A stretch of 64,000 nt of DNA, taken from contig NC_082692.2 in the NCBI RefSeq assembly GCF_949987515.2, positions 87,429,488 to 87,493,487 of the forward strand. The letters are read 5' to 3'. The notes under the pieces were generated by a model. That model was not told the DNA's origin and ran no database searches. It saw only the letters and a list, made by a program, of their open reading frames with translations. This stretch comes from Delphinus delphis (taxonomy: Eukaryota > Chordata > Mammalia > Artiodactyla > Delphinidae). The position numbers and the translations under genes are program-made. This document shows, piece by piece, positions 11,273 through 24,455 of this stretch. Position 1 is the first letter of the stretch. Each line of letters starts with the position of its first letter.

Positions 11273-12429
11273 GTATTTGAGCCTGTTATAACAGAACTTT
11301 AGAAATAATTTAATAAAAAGTGAAAAGATTTTCAACGCTATTATACTATAGGATTAGAAAAAAATTCAATATATTTATAAAGAGATTTTCTGATTTGTAC
11401 TGAGACATTCATTTAAAGTAGCACTATTTCTCATTTTATACTGTATCTCTCATTTTGATTCATTTGTATCTTGTGATATAAAAGGAAAACTGTTGTAAAC
11501 AACATTTCAACACGCACTGAAACTGTCTATCTAATCTCAATCCATCACTCACCGCTCTTAGTTAGAAATCAAAACCATTCTAAGAAAGCAATACTTACAA
11601 TGAAGAGTGATACTTTAAGCCTTCCAGTAGGAAAGATTTATGCAAAAACACAAATCAGTATGCAGTGCAGGGTCTGAGGTTGGGTTTTACCAACTGGCAC
11701 TCTGGAGCTGAGATTTTGGCATATAGAGTTTTCATTTGAGCAACAAAATGCATCTAATTGTGTAATTTGCATTCCTTAATCAATGCATGTAGAAAGCAAG
11801 AGTAAATAAAGAACGTTTTAATTTTTGAAGTGAAAAATGATTGGCTCTTGGAAAACACTGCCTTCCAAGAATCTTCTTGGTTAGAGTACATTAATGAAAT
11901 TGTAGGAGAAATGAGAAATTGGGGTAAGTTGTTGATAGATGATGTAAATCAAAGAACTCTAAGCTACATACACCTTCGATGAATATTTGTATATTTGTGT
12001 ATTCTTAAATATACCTCCCCCAATTTATCTTTTACTATTAAGTATACTTGTTTAATGTTGAATGAAATAATAACGGGATCATAGCTGGGCGTTTTATTAA
12101 ATTTTTCCACTCACTCAAATCAGACAAATGCAACATTTACATTTGAATAATGTAAAGAATGTAAGAATTCTGTTATTGTTACCATCACTCTCAAAGCAAA
12201 ACGGAACATATGTCCGAAAGTAAGTTTCTGGTATTTTCACTTCAAGAATTTCATACAGATAAATGCAGTTATTCATGTTTTGCACAAATATTTATTGTAT
12301 ATCAGTCATATGCACACATGAATTTAAGCTACTGATATTTCTTCCCTTATTTTTTTATGATGAACCAAAATGATGTTTAATAGAACATACAGTTATCTTC
12401 ACACTAACCATTTTATCCTTCTTCCTTGA
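11273..12429. other. Unique AT-rich sequence
   Basis: No transposon family, exon or RNA gene recognised. Confidence 0.55.
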
Positions 12430-12805
12430 TTTGAGCAACTATCCACCTTAAAAACTGCACTACCTTACATTCACTGCCCATATAGGTGTCCCTGCCAATA
12501 GATTCCAGCCTATGAGATGTAAACAGAAGTAATTGGAGGGAGTTTCCAACAAAGCTCTTTGTTAAAAAAAGAAAGAATTTATTATGAAAGAGCCTTAACC
12601 CCTTGGCCCAAACAGTCTTGCTACCTACATTCCATAATTACAATCCTATCTTAAAGATACAGAGAAGCAAGAATCAGGAGCCTTGTCTCCTAAAGGTTTT
12701 GTGAAACTACTTTATGAGACTTCAGCCACTGGACTTGTGCCATGAGAGAAAAATAAACCCAAATCTTCCTTAAGCCATTCTTACTTGGGTTTTCTGTTAT
12801 GAATA
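12430..12805 (+). repeat. Old LTR-like interspersed repeat, family unresolved
   Basis: The pattern CCTATGAGATGTAAACAGAAG, CCAACAAAGCTCTTTGTTAAA, GACTTGTGCCATGAGAG, and the end AGAAAAATAAACCC…TAAGCCATTCTTACTTGGGTTTTCTGTTATG fits a common mammalian LTR-type repeat whose 3' end reads …TAAGCCACTGTTATTTGGGTTTCTGTTAT…. I cannot name the subfamily. Confidence 0.55.
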
Positions 12806-12899
12806 TAAAGCCATTCCAAAAATAATGTTTGGGGACCTACATTCCCAGATTCATTTTGTTAATGAACTGTATAAGTTATTTAAGTTTTATAAATTCATT

Positions 12900-15095
12900 A
12901 TGGAATATAAGATCTTAAAAACATACTGCATATGTGAGAAAACCTACAGCCAACATTGCACTGAATGGTTAAACATGAAAAACTTTTCCCTTAAGATTAG
13001 GAACAAGCCAAGGATACTCACTTTCACCACTTCTATCAACATAATACTGGAAGTTTTAGTCAGAGCATTTAGGCAAGAGAAAGTAATTAAAAGCCAAAAG
13101 CAAAATTTTCTCTGTTCACAGATGACATTATCTTGTATGCAGAAGGCTTCAAGTTTACACATGTCTGGGCACTTACACACAGGCACAGACTGTTAGAGCT
13201 CACAGACAAATTCAGCAAAGTAGCAAGATAAAAACTGAACACACAAAAATCAGTTGCATTTTTATGCATTAACAATAACCAATGCAAAAAGGAAACCAAG
13301 AAAATTCCATTTACAGTAGCATCAAAAGAAGAAAATAATTAGGAACAAACTTAACTACAGAGGCAAGAGATTTGTACAGTGAAAACTACAAAGCACTGCT
13401 GAAAGAAATTAAAGATCTAAATACATGCAAAGACATCTAGTATTAATGGATTGGAAGACTTAATATTGCTAAGATGGAAATACAACCAAAAACAATGTAT
13501 AGACTCAATGCAATCTCTATCAAAATTCCAGTCATGTTTTCTGCAAAAACAGAAAAACACCTGAAAATTCATATGGAATCTCAAGGGACTCCAAATAGTC
13601 AAACAATTTTGAAAAGGAATAACAAAGTTAGAGGATTCACGATTCCTAATTTCAAAACTTACCACAAAGTGACAGGAATCAAAAGAGTGTGGTTCTGGCA
13701 TAAGGACAGACACAAAGACCAAGGGAACAGAAAAGATCCCAGAAATAAACATTCACATATATTGTCAATTGATGTACAAAAACAGTGTCAAGAACAATAA
13801 GTGGGAAAGTGTACTCTTTTAATAGTTCTGGAAAAACTGGATATCCACATGCAAAAAAAAAAAGAAAGAAAGAAAAAGTAGTCAGACCCTTACCTAACAC
13901 CATGTACAAAAATTAATTCAAAATGGATCAAGACTTCAACTTAAGTGCTAAAACTAAAGAACCTGTAGCAGAACACATAGGGAAAATCTTCATGAGATTG
14001 AACTGGGCAATAATTGCTTTAATATAACACTAGACACACAGGGGAACCACAGAAAAACTGATAAACTGGATTTCATCAAAAGTTTAAAAACTTTCGTGCA
14101 TTAAAAAAAAAAAAAACTATCAAGAGAATGAAAGGCAACCCATCTACCAAATGGGAGAAATATTTGCAAATAATATACCTGATAAGACATTAATATCCAG
14201 AATATATAAAGAATTCCTACAACTCATCCGTAACAAAATAAACCAACCTAATTAAAAAATGAGCAAAGGACTTGAACAGACATTTATCCAAACAAGACAC
14301 ACAATGACAAACAAGCACATGAAACGATGCTTAACGTTGCTAGTCATTAAAGACGTGCAAATCAAGGCTACAAAGATATACCACTTCACATCAATTAGGA
14401 TAGCTAGTACCAAAAAAGTCCAGAAAATAACAAATGTTGTGAGGATGTGGAAAAACTGTAATCCTTGTAAGTTGCTGGTGGGAATATAAAATGGTGCAGC
14501 CACTATGGAAAACAGTTTGGCAGTTCTTCGAACAATCAAACAGAATTATCATACGGTCCAGCAATTCTACTTCTATGTATACACCCAAAAAAACCTGAAA
14601 GCAAGGATTCAGCGAGATGCTTGTATACCAATGGCCATTGCAGTATTGTTCATAGCCAAAAGATGGAAGTAACCCGAATGTCTATCAACAGATGAGTGGA
14701 TAAACAAAATGCAATATATCATTACAATGAAATATTATTCAGCCTTAAATAGGAAAGACATTCTTACATGTATTAAAACGTGGATCAACCTTGAACATAC
14801 GCTACATGAAATAAGTCAGAAAAGGACAAATACTGTATGATTCCAATTATATGAGGTATCTTGAATAGGTAAATTAACAGAGACAGAAAGGGGAATAGGG
14901 CCGAGGGGAGAGAGACAATGGGGAAATTGTTGTTTAAAAAATAAAGTTTCTGTGTGGTATGATGAAAAGCTCTGAAAATGAATAGTAGTGATGATTGTAC
15001 AACATGGTGAATATACTTAAAGCCAGTAAGTCATACACTTAAAGTATTTAAAATGGTAATGTTTATGTTACTTATATTTTACCACAGTTGTTAAC
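12900..15095 (+). mobile_element. Old LINE-1 (L1M-type), second half of ORF2 and 3' UTR
   Basis: Sense-strand L1 ORF2 runs from before the reverse-transcriptase active site: the region encoding the FADD-type motif is recognisable near 13110-13145 (TCTGTTCACAGATGACATTA). It continues through AGACTCAATGCAATCTCTAT (13500), the C-terminal region near 14290-14760, and an L1M-type 3' UTR ending near TTATATTTTACCACAG. Stops and frameshifts break it into pieces of at most 123 codons. No target-site duplication is visible, consistent with age. Confidence 0.9.
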
Positions 15096-15335
15096 AAGGT
15101 ACTGCAAGGATATTACTTTTCATTGTATAATTATTTAAAAATATGTTTAAAATAATTTTTAAATGTAAATATATAATATTTATTTTACTTATCTAGGGAA
15201 ACAATCCAAATGTTATAGTAATAATATAGTAATTTATTACCTAGAATCTTTAAAAAGATTGTAATGAAAAAAATATCAATTTAAGCTTATTATCATGGCA
15301 TCCATCCTTATGCATTTTTCACATTAAAGAATCCA

Positions 15336-15539
15336 GGGCTTCCCTGGTGGCGCAGTGGTTGGGAGTCCGCCTGCCGATGCAGGGGACACGGGTTCGTGCC
15401 CCGGTCCGGGAAGATCCCACATGCCGCGGAGCGGCTGGGCCCGTGAGCCATGGCCGCTGAGCCTGTGCGCCCGGAACCTGTGCTCCGCAATGGGAGAGGC
15501 CACAACAGTGAGAGGCCCACGTACTAAAAAAAAAAAAAA
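15336..15539 (+). mobile_element. CHR-2-type tRNA-derived SINE
   Basis: One of the cleanest copies. A box TGGCGCAGTGG at 15348-15358, B box GGTTCGTGCC at 15391-15400, and an A tail of about 15. Perfect 10-bp target-site duplications AAAGAATCCA lie at 15326-15335 and 15540-15549. The split internal Pol III promoter is tRNA-like and the copy looks intact. Confidence 0.96.
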
Positions 15540-15549
15540 AAAGAATCCA

Positions 15550-16384
15550 AAAGCCATAGAGATTATATAGTTAAAACTAACTTACGCAAATCTAACAATA
15601 GTAGAGCAGGGATTTCAATCTAAAACAAATAAGTTTCTCCAACAACCCATGAGTATACAGGGACAGGATGAAATCTTAGGTAAGAATCCACTCACCAATT
15701 ATGATGTCTAGCCTTGGAATTGTGAGCTAACATAAAAGTTATTTTGAAAATAAACTAAACTAACCCATATTGAATTTTATAAGATTTTCCTGTTTTTGCT
15801 TTATGTGTTTTACCTTAGTTGAGAGAAAAAGCACAGCAGTTAATGCTTAAAACTCAAGCGTTAGCCATATTATAAGGAACTCTAACGAGCATTCTACTTA
15901 ATTTACTTTTTCTAATATGCACAGGCGAAATATCACAGCATCTGCAGAGGAAAGGAACGAAGAATGCAGAGTGTGGCCAATTCTATGATGTGCATTCAAA
16001 ATCATTCTTTAAAGATCAGGAATACAATCACTGTGTTCTGGCGCCTCTGAATGTTAAGCTTCTTTTCTTCGATGGAAATCACGCAGTTTATCTCTGAATA
16101 TTAAAGCAAACCTTGCTTTGGGAGAAAATGGATGCAAACTGTTTTTTCACACTTAGGATGGGACAGAAAGTAAAACAAGGGATGTTCAATCACCAAATTC
16201 AGGAAGGAAATGAATATCCTCAAAATATTACTTCTCCAGTACTCCAAATCCTCTTCATAATCAACATCGATTCTGCCAGTCTGAACACAAAGTTTTCAAA
16301 TGTTAAAAGCAATTCCTAGAAGATGTATACGACGCTCATTTCCCACACTGCCTCATGAGAACGGCAGTACTCGACAGCCAACTG
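15550..16384. other. Unique sequence, nothing recognised
   Basis: No family recognised. The 68-codon open frame at 16113-16319 has no similarity I know. Confidence 0.55.
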
Positions 16385-16508
16385 TTCTTTTTCCTTTTTC
16401 TTTTTTTTTTCTGTAATTGAAGGATAGTTGATTTACAATGTTGTGTTAGTTTCAGGTGTACAGCACAGTGATTCAATTACAGCACAGTGATTCAATCAGT
16501 GATTCAGC
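16385..16508 (-). mobile_element. Short LINE-1 3' UTR fragment
   Basis: The plus strand reads GATAGTTGATTTACAATG, TTGTGTTAGTTTCAGGTGTA and CAGCACAGTGATTCA, the reverse complement of the cetartiodactyl L1 3' terminus. ACAGCACAGTGATTCAAT is tandemly duplicated at 16460-16497, with a third partial copy to 16507. Confidence 0.85.
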
Positions 16509-17744
16509 CAACTGTTCTTAAGCAGCTTCACTTTCAGCTCTTAGAAGACAAGTTAAAATTGAAAGCGAAAAATTTTTAACATTTTGTGAACAATGAAACA
16601 TGTCTGCTTTTGGGATTAGGGAAAAATAGGAATCATTTACTTTTTGAAAATTGTTAGACCACTGGCTTTGGGTACGGTTAATATGTATCAGGAATTGTTT
16701 AGAATGTTCTAATAAAAACACATGTCATTCATTCTAGCTCTTGACTTTCAAAGACAAGGCAATTACAAAAAAGAAAGATTGGCAAATAAATATTAGAACA
16801 TTTCAGCATGGCTTATATTCCTTCAGTGAATGGGTAGTTTTAGAGTACATAATAACAAATTTTAAACTCCCAAACCACGATTGTACCACGTACATGCAGT
16901 AAAAAGTTACAAAATAATTCCCAGCACTAAGGCAATTGTATTAGTCCCATATATTTGCTCACAGATATGATAGTTCGGACCAAATTTACCAACAAAGCAA
17001 TTTCTTGGATGACAACTAAGGGTCTGAAACTGAAAACTTGTCCTACCAGCTCATCCGTAAATGGTACCCTCAGAATCCCACCACTTGTTTAAAGTTGAAC
17101 CATAGCCCCATGCTTAGAGCATTAGCATATTAGATACAACTTAACCTGTTGACTGACAACAAATGTTTCAATATTTTGGCCTCAAATATTTAGCTTATTT
17201 ATATGAAAAATCATTACCAATTAGAAATCCTAGGCTGACAGTTCACTCATGTACTATTTCAAAGTCCTCTTAGGGTTCCACTTGAGAAAGCTAGCTACCA
17301 AATCACCTAGAGTTAATGAAGCCCTAATTGTTATGGCATAAGCTGGTCTGCTTAACTTCGCCAACTTTAGGACAATTAGGCATCATTAGTATTACCCACT
17401 GACTCGCTGAACTATAAAATAAGATTTAGCATTTTATTCTCAACAACCTTTAAGCATCCAAGGAGAAAATGTTACGACTTATGACAACAATGTCTTCTAG
17501 AAAAATTAATGAGTCAATAAAAAATAAGGATTCAGGTGGCTTTTCAACTAAGTAGAGAAACGCTCTGAATGTGAATTCTAAATCACATTCATTGATATTA
17601 AGATTCAATATTCAAGCATCAATTTGCATAGGAAGACGATTTTTGTGAGAATTAAGACTTATTTTTCATGAATATTAAGTAGCAGAATTAAGATAAACTA
17701 CAGATTGGTGACATCCACTCAAAAGCAGGATGGAATCATTGTCA
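16509..17744. other. Unique AT-rich sequence
   Basis: More than a kilobase with no repeat family I can name and no coding signal. Confidence 0.55.
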
Positions 17745-19115
17745 GAATACCAGAGCGCCCACCCAAAACCACTAGAATCAGTAACGGAGATGATCTGAAC
17801 AACAGTCTTAACCTAATTTGACATTTACAGAAAACTCTGCCCAACAATAAAAGAATAGACACTCTTCGAGTCCACAGAGAACATTTGCCAAAACAAAGCA
17901 TGTGACAAGTCATCAAATAAACCTCAACAAACTGCACAGAATTTAATTCGTTCAAATCATGTTTTGGGAACATACGACAATTAATTAACTAATTAGTCCA
18001 ATAAAAAAATAACTAGAATATCCCCCAGATTCTTAGAAATTAAGCCATACATTTAAAAATAAAATGTAGGTCAAGAAATAAATCACAAAGAAAATCAATA
18101 ACCCTTTGGAACTAAATGGTAATGAAGGTGTAATATATTAAATCTTCGGAGATACACATCTGACACAGTACTTAGAGGCACGTCTAAAAAAACGCATAGA
18201 TCAGAAAATAAGAAAGATTGAGAATAAACTAAGTATCCTTCTAAAGAAACTAGAAAATTCTAGTGCAAGTTAATCCTAAGAAAGTAAAGGAAGGAAATAA
18301 TAAAGAACAAAGGATAAATTTGGCAATTTAGTGAAAAGTTCATATTTCTTGAAAACTACTGATTATGAAACCCAACACGAGAAATCCTAAGTGCAGATGC
18401 TTCCAGCAGTGAGCATTTCCAAACATTTAAGGAAGAAAATGTGGATTTAAAAAAGAAGGGGTGCTTGCTTCTCCCTTGTTTAAGGAGACCAGCATGTCTT
18501 TGATACACAACCTGATAAGGGCACTACAAGAAAGAAAAATTATGGGCACATCTTTTCCATCAAACAGATGTGAAATCCTCATAAAGTATCATATCAAACT
18601 CACTTATATACAGAAAGGATAATACACCACAATTAAGTGAGGTTTATTCTGTGAATGCAAAGTTGGTTAACATTTGGGGAAAAATGTAATTTAACACATT
18701 AACCACAAAAAGAGAGGCAAATCCTATGAGTGCAAATAAAGTTTGTGATAAAATTCCACACTCTTTACTAAAAACAAAACAAAAATACAAATACTCTTAG
18801 CCAAAGCGGGATAGACAAGAATTTTCTGAATATGATAAGATCATTTTTTAAATGCAGCAGAAATTATATACAGTGATGAATTACTAAATGCTTTCTGCTT
18901 GAGACCGAGAATAAGAGAAAGATGACTGTTATAACCATTTCTGGTCCACACTGTGTTGGAACTCCTATCCAATGCAGTGAGGGAGGGGAGCAGAAAAGTT
19001 AGCCAAGAAAAATACATCTTTATTCACAGACAACATGAGAGCACCTGGAGAAAATCTGAAAGAATCAATAGGTGAAGTTTAAAACTAAGCAAAACTCATC
19101 TATGATGAAAAAAGT
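17745..19115 (+). mobile_element. Old LINE-1 (L1M-type) ORF2 middle fragment
   Basis: L1 ORF2 sense motifs appear in order: GATCTGAACAACAGTCTTAAC and GACATTTACAGAAAACTCTG (end of the endonuclease), AAATTAAGCC and CAGTACTTAGAGGCACGTC (linker), AGGAAGGAAATAATAAAGAAC, then TTCTGTGAATGCAAAGTTGG (reverse transcriptase start), reaching the active-site region near 19000-19060. It is heavily decayed, with internal deletions, and is probably a relative of the 12.9-15.1 kb fragment. Confidence 0.8.
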
Positions 19116-19309
19116 TAGGTTAACAGTAACTCCTGGGTAATGGTGAAAAGTAGTTTCTGCAAGGAACATGTAATAATATCCCATTTCTTGATCTTAGGGC
19201 TATGGAGACTGATGTGTTCCCTTTTTGAAAATGTATTGAGATATACAGTTAGGTTTTTATGCATTTTTTTATGTATGTTAAACTACCAAAAATTTACATT
19301 ATATGTCAT

Positions 19310-19530
19310 AGGAAATATTTATTGAGGCCCTGAGATAATCACATTTCAAGCATTATGTCATTTAATATTCAAAACAATTTCAGAAGGCAGATCCTGTTTT
19401 TAACTTCATTTTACAAATAAAGAAATAAGTTCTTGAAGGTTGATGAAACAACCCAAGTACATACAATACAGAGTCCAGAAATTTCAACCCAGATCTTTCT
19501 GTTGACAAATGCATTTCTCTTATCACTAAG
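19310..19530 (-). mobile_element. MIR SINE
   Basis: AAGCATTATGTCATTTAATA, TTCATTTTACAAATAAAGAAAT, AACAACCCAAGTACATACAAT and TTTCAACCCAGATCTTTCTG follow the reverse complement of MIR. Confidence 0.75.
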
Positions 19531-20889
19531 TGTAATGTTTTCATTGCTTCTTAGTTCAATGTTTTTTGTTTTGTGTTTTTTTTTCAAACTCTCTCAACAG
19601 TTCTGTTCAAGATTTTGGGCAACCAACACAGGTTAAACTATAATTTTAAATGATTGTGAATTCACAACAGCCATGACCTCAATTGATTACATGCCTGAAA
19701 AACCAGTGCTTAGGGAGATAATGTTGAGGGCATACTGCATTTTACTTACATTCACGCAAGATTGACTCAACCTGCCAAATGTGTAAAAATCAAAGCCAGA
19801 CTTATGGTCCAAGCATATATTAAATTATGTGCACAGATGATTCATAACAAAAGCCAATCCACCTGCCATGTGCTGGCAGCCATGAACGAATCACGGTTAC
19901 ACCTAAATCTGAAGAACTACTCCTCTCATATATGGTTAATGATGAGATTACAAAAGCAGCAAAGCACAGGAGATAAACGGGTGTCCATAAAATATGACAT
20001 ATTCTCCAGTAAGACCCAAAGTAATGGAAAGAAATTAGATCATGATGGTACTTCTTTCTATTCCATCTACTTTTTCCAATCTCCCAGCAGAGGTTGATAC
20101 AAGAAGAGAAAATATTTGCTGGTCGATACACAAGGCAGTGAAACCTTCCCACTTTCGTGCAGATGGAAGCTAGCTTAATCTGGTTCATATGTTCTAAGCA
20201 CATCTTAAAATAAAAACTGGAGGCTGATTTGCACCAAGAAAAACTGTGCATAAAGCTGCAGAAGTAGGCAAAAGCAATTTAAATTTCCAATATGTCATTG
20301 CAATTTTTTTTTCAATTTTCAAAGGGGTAATAATGCTACCATTTTCACTTCATCATCTGATTCTTTTTGAAACCCACTCTTACATTTCAAATATTACGTC
20401 TGACCTAATTATTTCAAGGATGTTGAAGTTGTTTTAAAAAATCATTTACAATACCCATTATGTTTTGTTTCCACCTACAAATTCATTATTTGAACTTGCT
20501 GTCAGAATTCATAGCAATAGAGTTTCCAGTTATAATACATGTATGACATCTGTTATTTTCTCTTGCAAGTGAAGTCCTTGAAGTACTTTGGTAAACTTTG
20601 TTAAGAAAATATACAGTAACCATTTTAGCATCATCCTACATAACTGGAAAGTGCTTATCTAACAATTGCCCTTACATCTTTATTGAGTTTTAAAATCATA
20701 CGCTACTCTTAACAACATAATCAATTTTTTTCCAAGGAAAACAGAAAAGCCAAGCACTATATTTTATTGAAGTGTGTTCTGTTAAAGGGTTGGGTCCTTT
20801 ATTTACTATTTTACAATTAGTTGGCATGTTTTCCATTTTAGAAAACATAAAAAAGAAAGGACATGCTGAAAATAATTTTGTCTTTGTCT
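19531..20889. other. Unique sequence; a 143-codon open frame judged chance
   Basis: The minus strand is open for 143 codons at 19820-20251, the longest open frame outside an identified repeat. Its translation is Cys/Trp/Tyr/Ile-rich with no family motif I recognise. No repeat is evident. Confidence 0.5.
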
Positions 20890-21036
20890 ATCATTTCAAT
20901 CCCTGTTGAATGCAAGCTCCACGAGAGCAGGTGCCATGTAGGTCTTATTCACAAATTTAATCCCAGATTCTATTTGGCACAGTACCTATCGCATAGTAAG
21001 TGCTCAGTAAATTTCCATGGAAAGGATGAGTGAGTT
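20890..21036 (+). mobile_element. LINE-2 (L2) 3' end
   Basis: GAATGCAAGCTCCACGAGAG, CAGGTGCCATGTAGGTC, GGCACAGTACCTATCGCATA and GTAAGTGCTCAGTAAATTTC match the L2 3' terminus. Confidence 0.82.
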
Positions 21037-21899
21037 TGCCATACAAGGTCACCTCTGAGATCTAGGAACAAAGAAACAAAAGACTGTACTTTGATCAAGG
21101 GACCCCAAGACCCCAAAGAGGTTGGATGATTTTCCAGGAGAACTCCCAGGGCTCAGCAAACAATCGTACTCACAGCTATGACTTATTACAGCAAAAGGAT
21201 TCGGAGCACAGCCACTCATGGGGTGAGGTACTTAGGGAAATGGGCAGAAGCTTCCAAGAGCCCTCTCCAAATGGAGTCACGCAAACCTGCTTAATTCCCC
21301 AGCAGTTAGGACAGCATATGTGAAATGTTGTCTCCCAAGGAAGCTCATCAGACTCACAGCCTAGAGTTTTACTAAGGGTTTGTCACATACACACCCACTG
21401 CCTACCACACACAAAAATTCCAGACTCCTTGAAGGAAAGAAGATGTTCAGCATAAATTATATTGTTTGCATAAACTATATTGTTTGCATAAACAGTTTAG
21501 ACAGAGTGAGACATTGTTATCTCTAGGCATGGTGGGAACCCTTTCAAAATCCTGGTTTCCCAGATGCCAGCCAAGGGTTAACATTACAAGCAGCCCTTTT
21601 GATGGAGAGTGGTCTCAGGACTGCTATGTTACTGTTTTCTACACACGCAGGACTCATTTCAACACATCATGCAAATATAGCGCTGCTCAACTTTTCTATT
21701 TTATTCTCTTTTTCCATTTTAACAGAGCCCTGGGGGCAATCTTATTTATCCAGTATCACTGATTGTTAGCAAACGTATTTTAACGCTAAGTAATGTAAGT
21801 AATAATATGCACCTTTTTTAGTGGAAGTTGTGATGAGAACCTTACTAGACAGTACAAAACAAATATAAAACGTCAACTGCCTAATTGGACTTCTGTACT
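21037..21899. other. Unique sequence, nothing else recognised
   Basis: Apart from the 18-bp tandem duplication, I see no repeat family or coding signal. Confidence 0.5.
21452..21495. repeat. 18-bp tandem duplication
   Basis: GCATAAATTATATTGTTT is followed directly by GCATAAACTATATTGTTT (one mismatch) and a partial third unit (GCATAAAC). Confidence 0.85.
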
Positions 21900-22062
21900 G
21901 AGATATTTTGATGGGTCCAGGGAAGGGTCATTTTTCCAACCGTGACTCATTTTAAAAGGCAGAGACGTAATCTTATTAGTATTTTGCTCCTTGAAGCACT
22001 TAGGCTTTCTGTAAATTATCAGTGCCACAAATATTTGTTGAATGAATGAATAAATTTGTGAA
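21900..22062 (+). mobile_element. Probable LINE-2 3' end
   Basis: The terminal part CACAAATATTTGTTGAATGA followed by ATGAATAAATT is the classical L2 terminus. The upstream part is weakly matched. Confidence 0.55.
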
Positions 22063-22339
22063 CACATATTTACATATGTTCTTTGAAAGATAAATTTTGC
22101 TATTGGCTGAAATTTTAATACTCAAAATTCCTTTAAAAATATTGCTGTGCTGCCTCCTAGGTAATTTGTTCTTGTTAAGGACATAGGTTTTTTCCTGAAT
22201 GAATTAATAAAAATAAGTCTTAGCTTCAAATGGAAATGCCTGTGTTTAAGAAGGGAGCGTGAATTGGAAAGTTACTGTCTTCCGATGGGAATATAGGATG
22301 ATTATGGTAAACTGCCTTAATGACACCAACAATTCATTT

Positions 22340-22735
22340 TGCAAGGACATGCCTCCACCATTAACTGTGCAGGTCTTCTCAACAAGACGAGGAGTTCATT
22401 GTTCAGCCCCTTGAATCTGGATTTGATCATATGGCTTGCTTTGATGAACAGTTTGTCATGATGTCGTGATGTAAGCAGAAGCCTGAAAATTATCTGTGAG
22501 ATTGGGCTTGTGTTCTTGTGCTCCTATCATGGCCAAGAGAAGGATGTGCCTGGGCTGGCCCACTACTCCCAAGGGAAGGATGGGAGATGTGGAGCAGAGA
22601 TGAGTGCCCCATCCAAGCCCCGTCTGGAGCAGCTGACCTCCTGCTAACTCCCACACGTCTGAGTGAACCAAGCCAAGATCAGCTCTGACACACGAGAAAT
22701 CAATGTTTATTTTTGTATGCCACCTGACTGTTAAT
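22340..22735 (+). repeat. MaLR/MLT-like LTR fragment
   Basis: ATATGGCTTGCTTTGATGAAC, GATGTGGAGCAGAGATGAG, CCCACACGTCTGAGTGAACC, GCCAAGATCAGC, and the end GAAATCAATGTTTATTTTTG then TATGCCACCTGA follow a common mammalian LTR-type repeat. The subfamily is not resolved. A minus-strand open frame inside it is a shadow. Confidence 0.6.
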
Positions 22736-23454
22736 AAGAGTCATGTAAAAAGTCACAGAAGCAAATTATAGGATACATTTTGCCAAGTCACTGTAAGGAG
22801 AGTTTGTAACAACACAAAGCACTTACAGCTGACTGGAGGGACATGCCAGCCATTTTCTGGAAATGGCCTTTACAGTCTCAAAGGATATTTTTGGATCAGT
22901 TAAAACCAAAACATAAGACATATTTTGCAAGGGCCATTTTAAGATAAGAGCTTGAGTCATTCTAAGTCAATCATAAAAAGTTAATTTGATGTCATTTTAT
23001 ATTTATAGTCTACAGAAATCTTGACTCCCTAGTTATACTTTATTCTTTAATTAAATTTGTATTTAAACCTAGAACCAGTTTCAGTGTACAGCAAAATCGT
23101 ACGGCAGAGTGACCGGAAACAGCAAGAGTGGTAAACAGTATTCAAACTATTCTCAAATTGGCCTTGAGTTTCACCAGTGGAAGGGTGAAGAGTAGGAAAA
23201 GAAACACAAGTCAAACACAAGAATCCGTACCTTCATCTCATCTCATATCTCTCTAATCAAGGGGGAAATAAAGGCAAGACACGGGGAAAAGGAAGTAAGA
23301 GCCGTCCTGTTATGACCATGAAATCTTGAATTTCCAAAGGGCTTGACCGGCTCAGACCCACCCACCAGCTCACAAGAATAAGGCAACCTGACGCAACAGG
23401 TATTTTCTTTTAGACCCTAAATTCAGTTAGAGCCAAGTCCTATCTTATTGTATT
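22736..23454. other. Unique sequence, nothing recognised
   Basis: No family or coding signal I can support. Confidence 0.5.
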
Positions 23455-23990
23455 AGTTAGGATTAGTACTATCTACTATAAGAAATTAATCCCCAAATGT
23501 CAATGGCTTAAAACAGCTAATGTTGATTTATTATTTATTTAATAGTCCCATGTGGGAAAGTTTCGTCCTTGTTAATCTTCAAGGACCCAAGTTTTGTCCG
23601 TGTTGTGGTTCCACCCTTTCAGGGCCTCGGAGTCCTCCGCACCAGCCATTGTACAGGAAATAAACAAAGAAGAAAACATACTTGCTTCTTTAAAGGACCA
23701 GAAGTCATACTCTCTCTCTTATTTTCCATTGGCAAAGACTAGTCACATGGACACACAGAGGTGAAAAGGAGGAGAGGACGTGCAGTTCCAGGCTATACGG
23801 CAGCCTAGCAAAAACTTTACATAGTGGAAGAGGGAGCACGAATTTTTAAGTGGATAAGTAGCCATCCCTGCCATGCTGATACAACTGTGCTTTGCCCAAG
23901 GAGACCAGCACAAGTCTTCAATGTAGCAAATGTTCCATACATATTGGTAGAATAATAGAACTAATGAATTATCTGGACTCATGTACCCAT
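23455..23990 (+). repeat. Old interspersed repeat, same family as 6.3 and 25.3 kb (unresolved)
   Basis: CAGGGCCTCGGAGTCCTCCG, TTTCCATTGGCAAAGAC, TAGTCACATGGACACACAG and the start AGTTAGGATTAGTACTATC…TCAATGGCTTAAAACAGC fit the same repeat as at 6300-7085. The string ACTAGTCACATGGACACA matches ACTAGTCATGTGACCACA of the 25.3-kb copy. Confidence 0.5.
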
Positions 23991-24039
23991 CTTTGTCCTG
24001 TAATGTTAATACAGCTATTATTAGTGCCTTTATTGGCTT

Positions 24040-24165
24040 TCATTGGGTAATTGCTGCAGGCCAGTGGCTAAGCTCATTAACTCACTCTTTGAAATAAATA
24101 TACCAATATCCCTGTTTTGCTAGGTGTTAAAATCAGAATTCAAGCTTCAGTCTGACTCCACAACT
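24040..24165 (-). mobile_element. Possible MIR fragment
   Basis: GGCTAAGCTCATTAACTCACTC, then ATATCCCTGTTTTGC and GAATTCAAGCTTCAGTCTGACTCC, weakly resemble the reverse of MIR with an internal deletion. Confidence 0.4.
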
Positions 24166-24455
24166 GAAACTTTCAAAGGCATTTAATGAATCCTTCACAG
24201 TTTTAGCTCAATCACATGCTGATTTGTAATGTAACATTTTCCATGTATAGACATCTCTTTGCTAGTTATTGCAAGTTCTTAGAGGAGATAATCTCAGTCT
24301 TTAATGATTTTTTTCCCTGTACCCCTACCTCTCTCACAGCTTGCATAAATTTAATCTTACAACAATCTCTATTGAAACAGAAAAATAAAAAGCTGAATCA
24401 TTTGTTTCATGTTGCAAACTGAGTCTATTTTCATACCTCTGAGGTATGTGTAACG

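Noticed and set aside
15336..15420. tRNA gene
   Set aside because: The A and B boxes belong to the tRNA-derived head of a SINE; the cloverleaf is not maintained.
19820..20251. 143-codon minus-strand open frame
   Set aside because: No recognisable domain, unusual Cys/Trp/Tyr-rich composition, no splice or promoter context; a length expected by chance in 64 kb of six-frame sequence.
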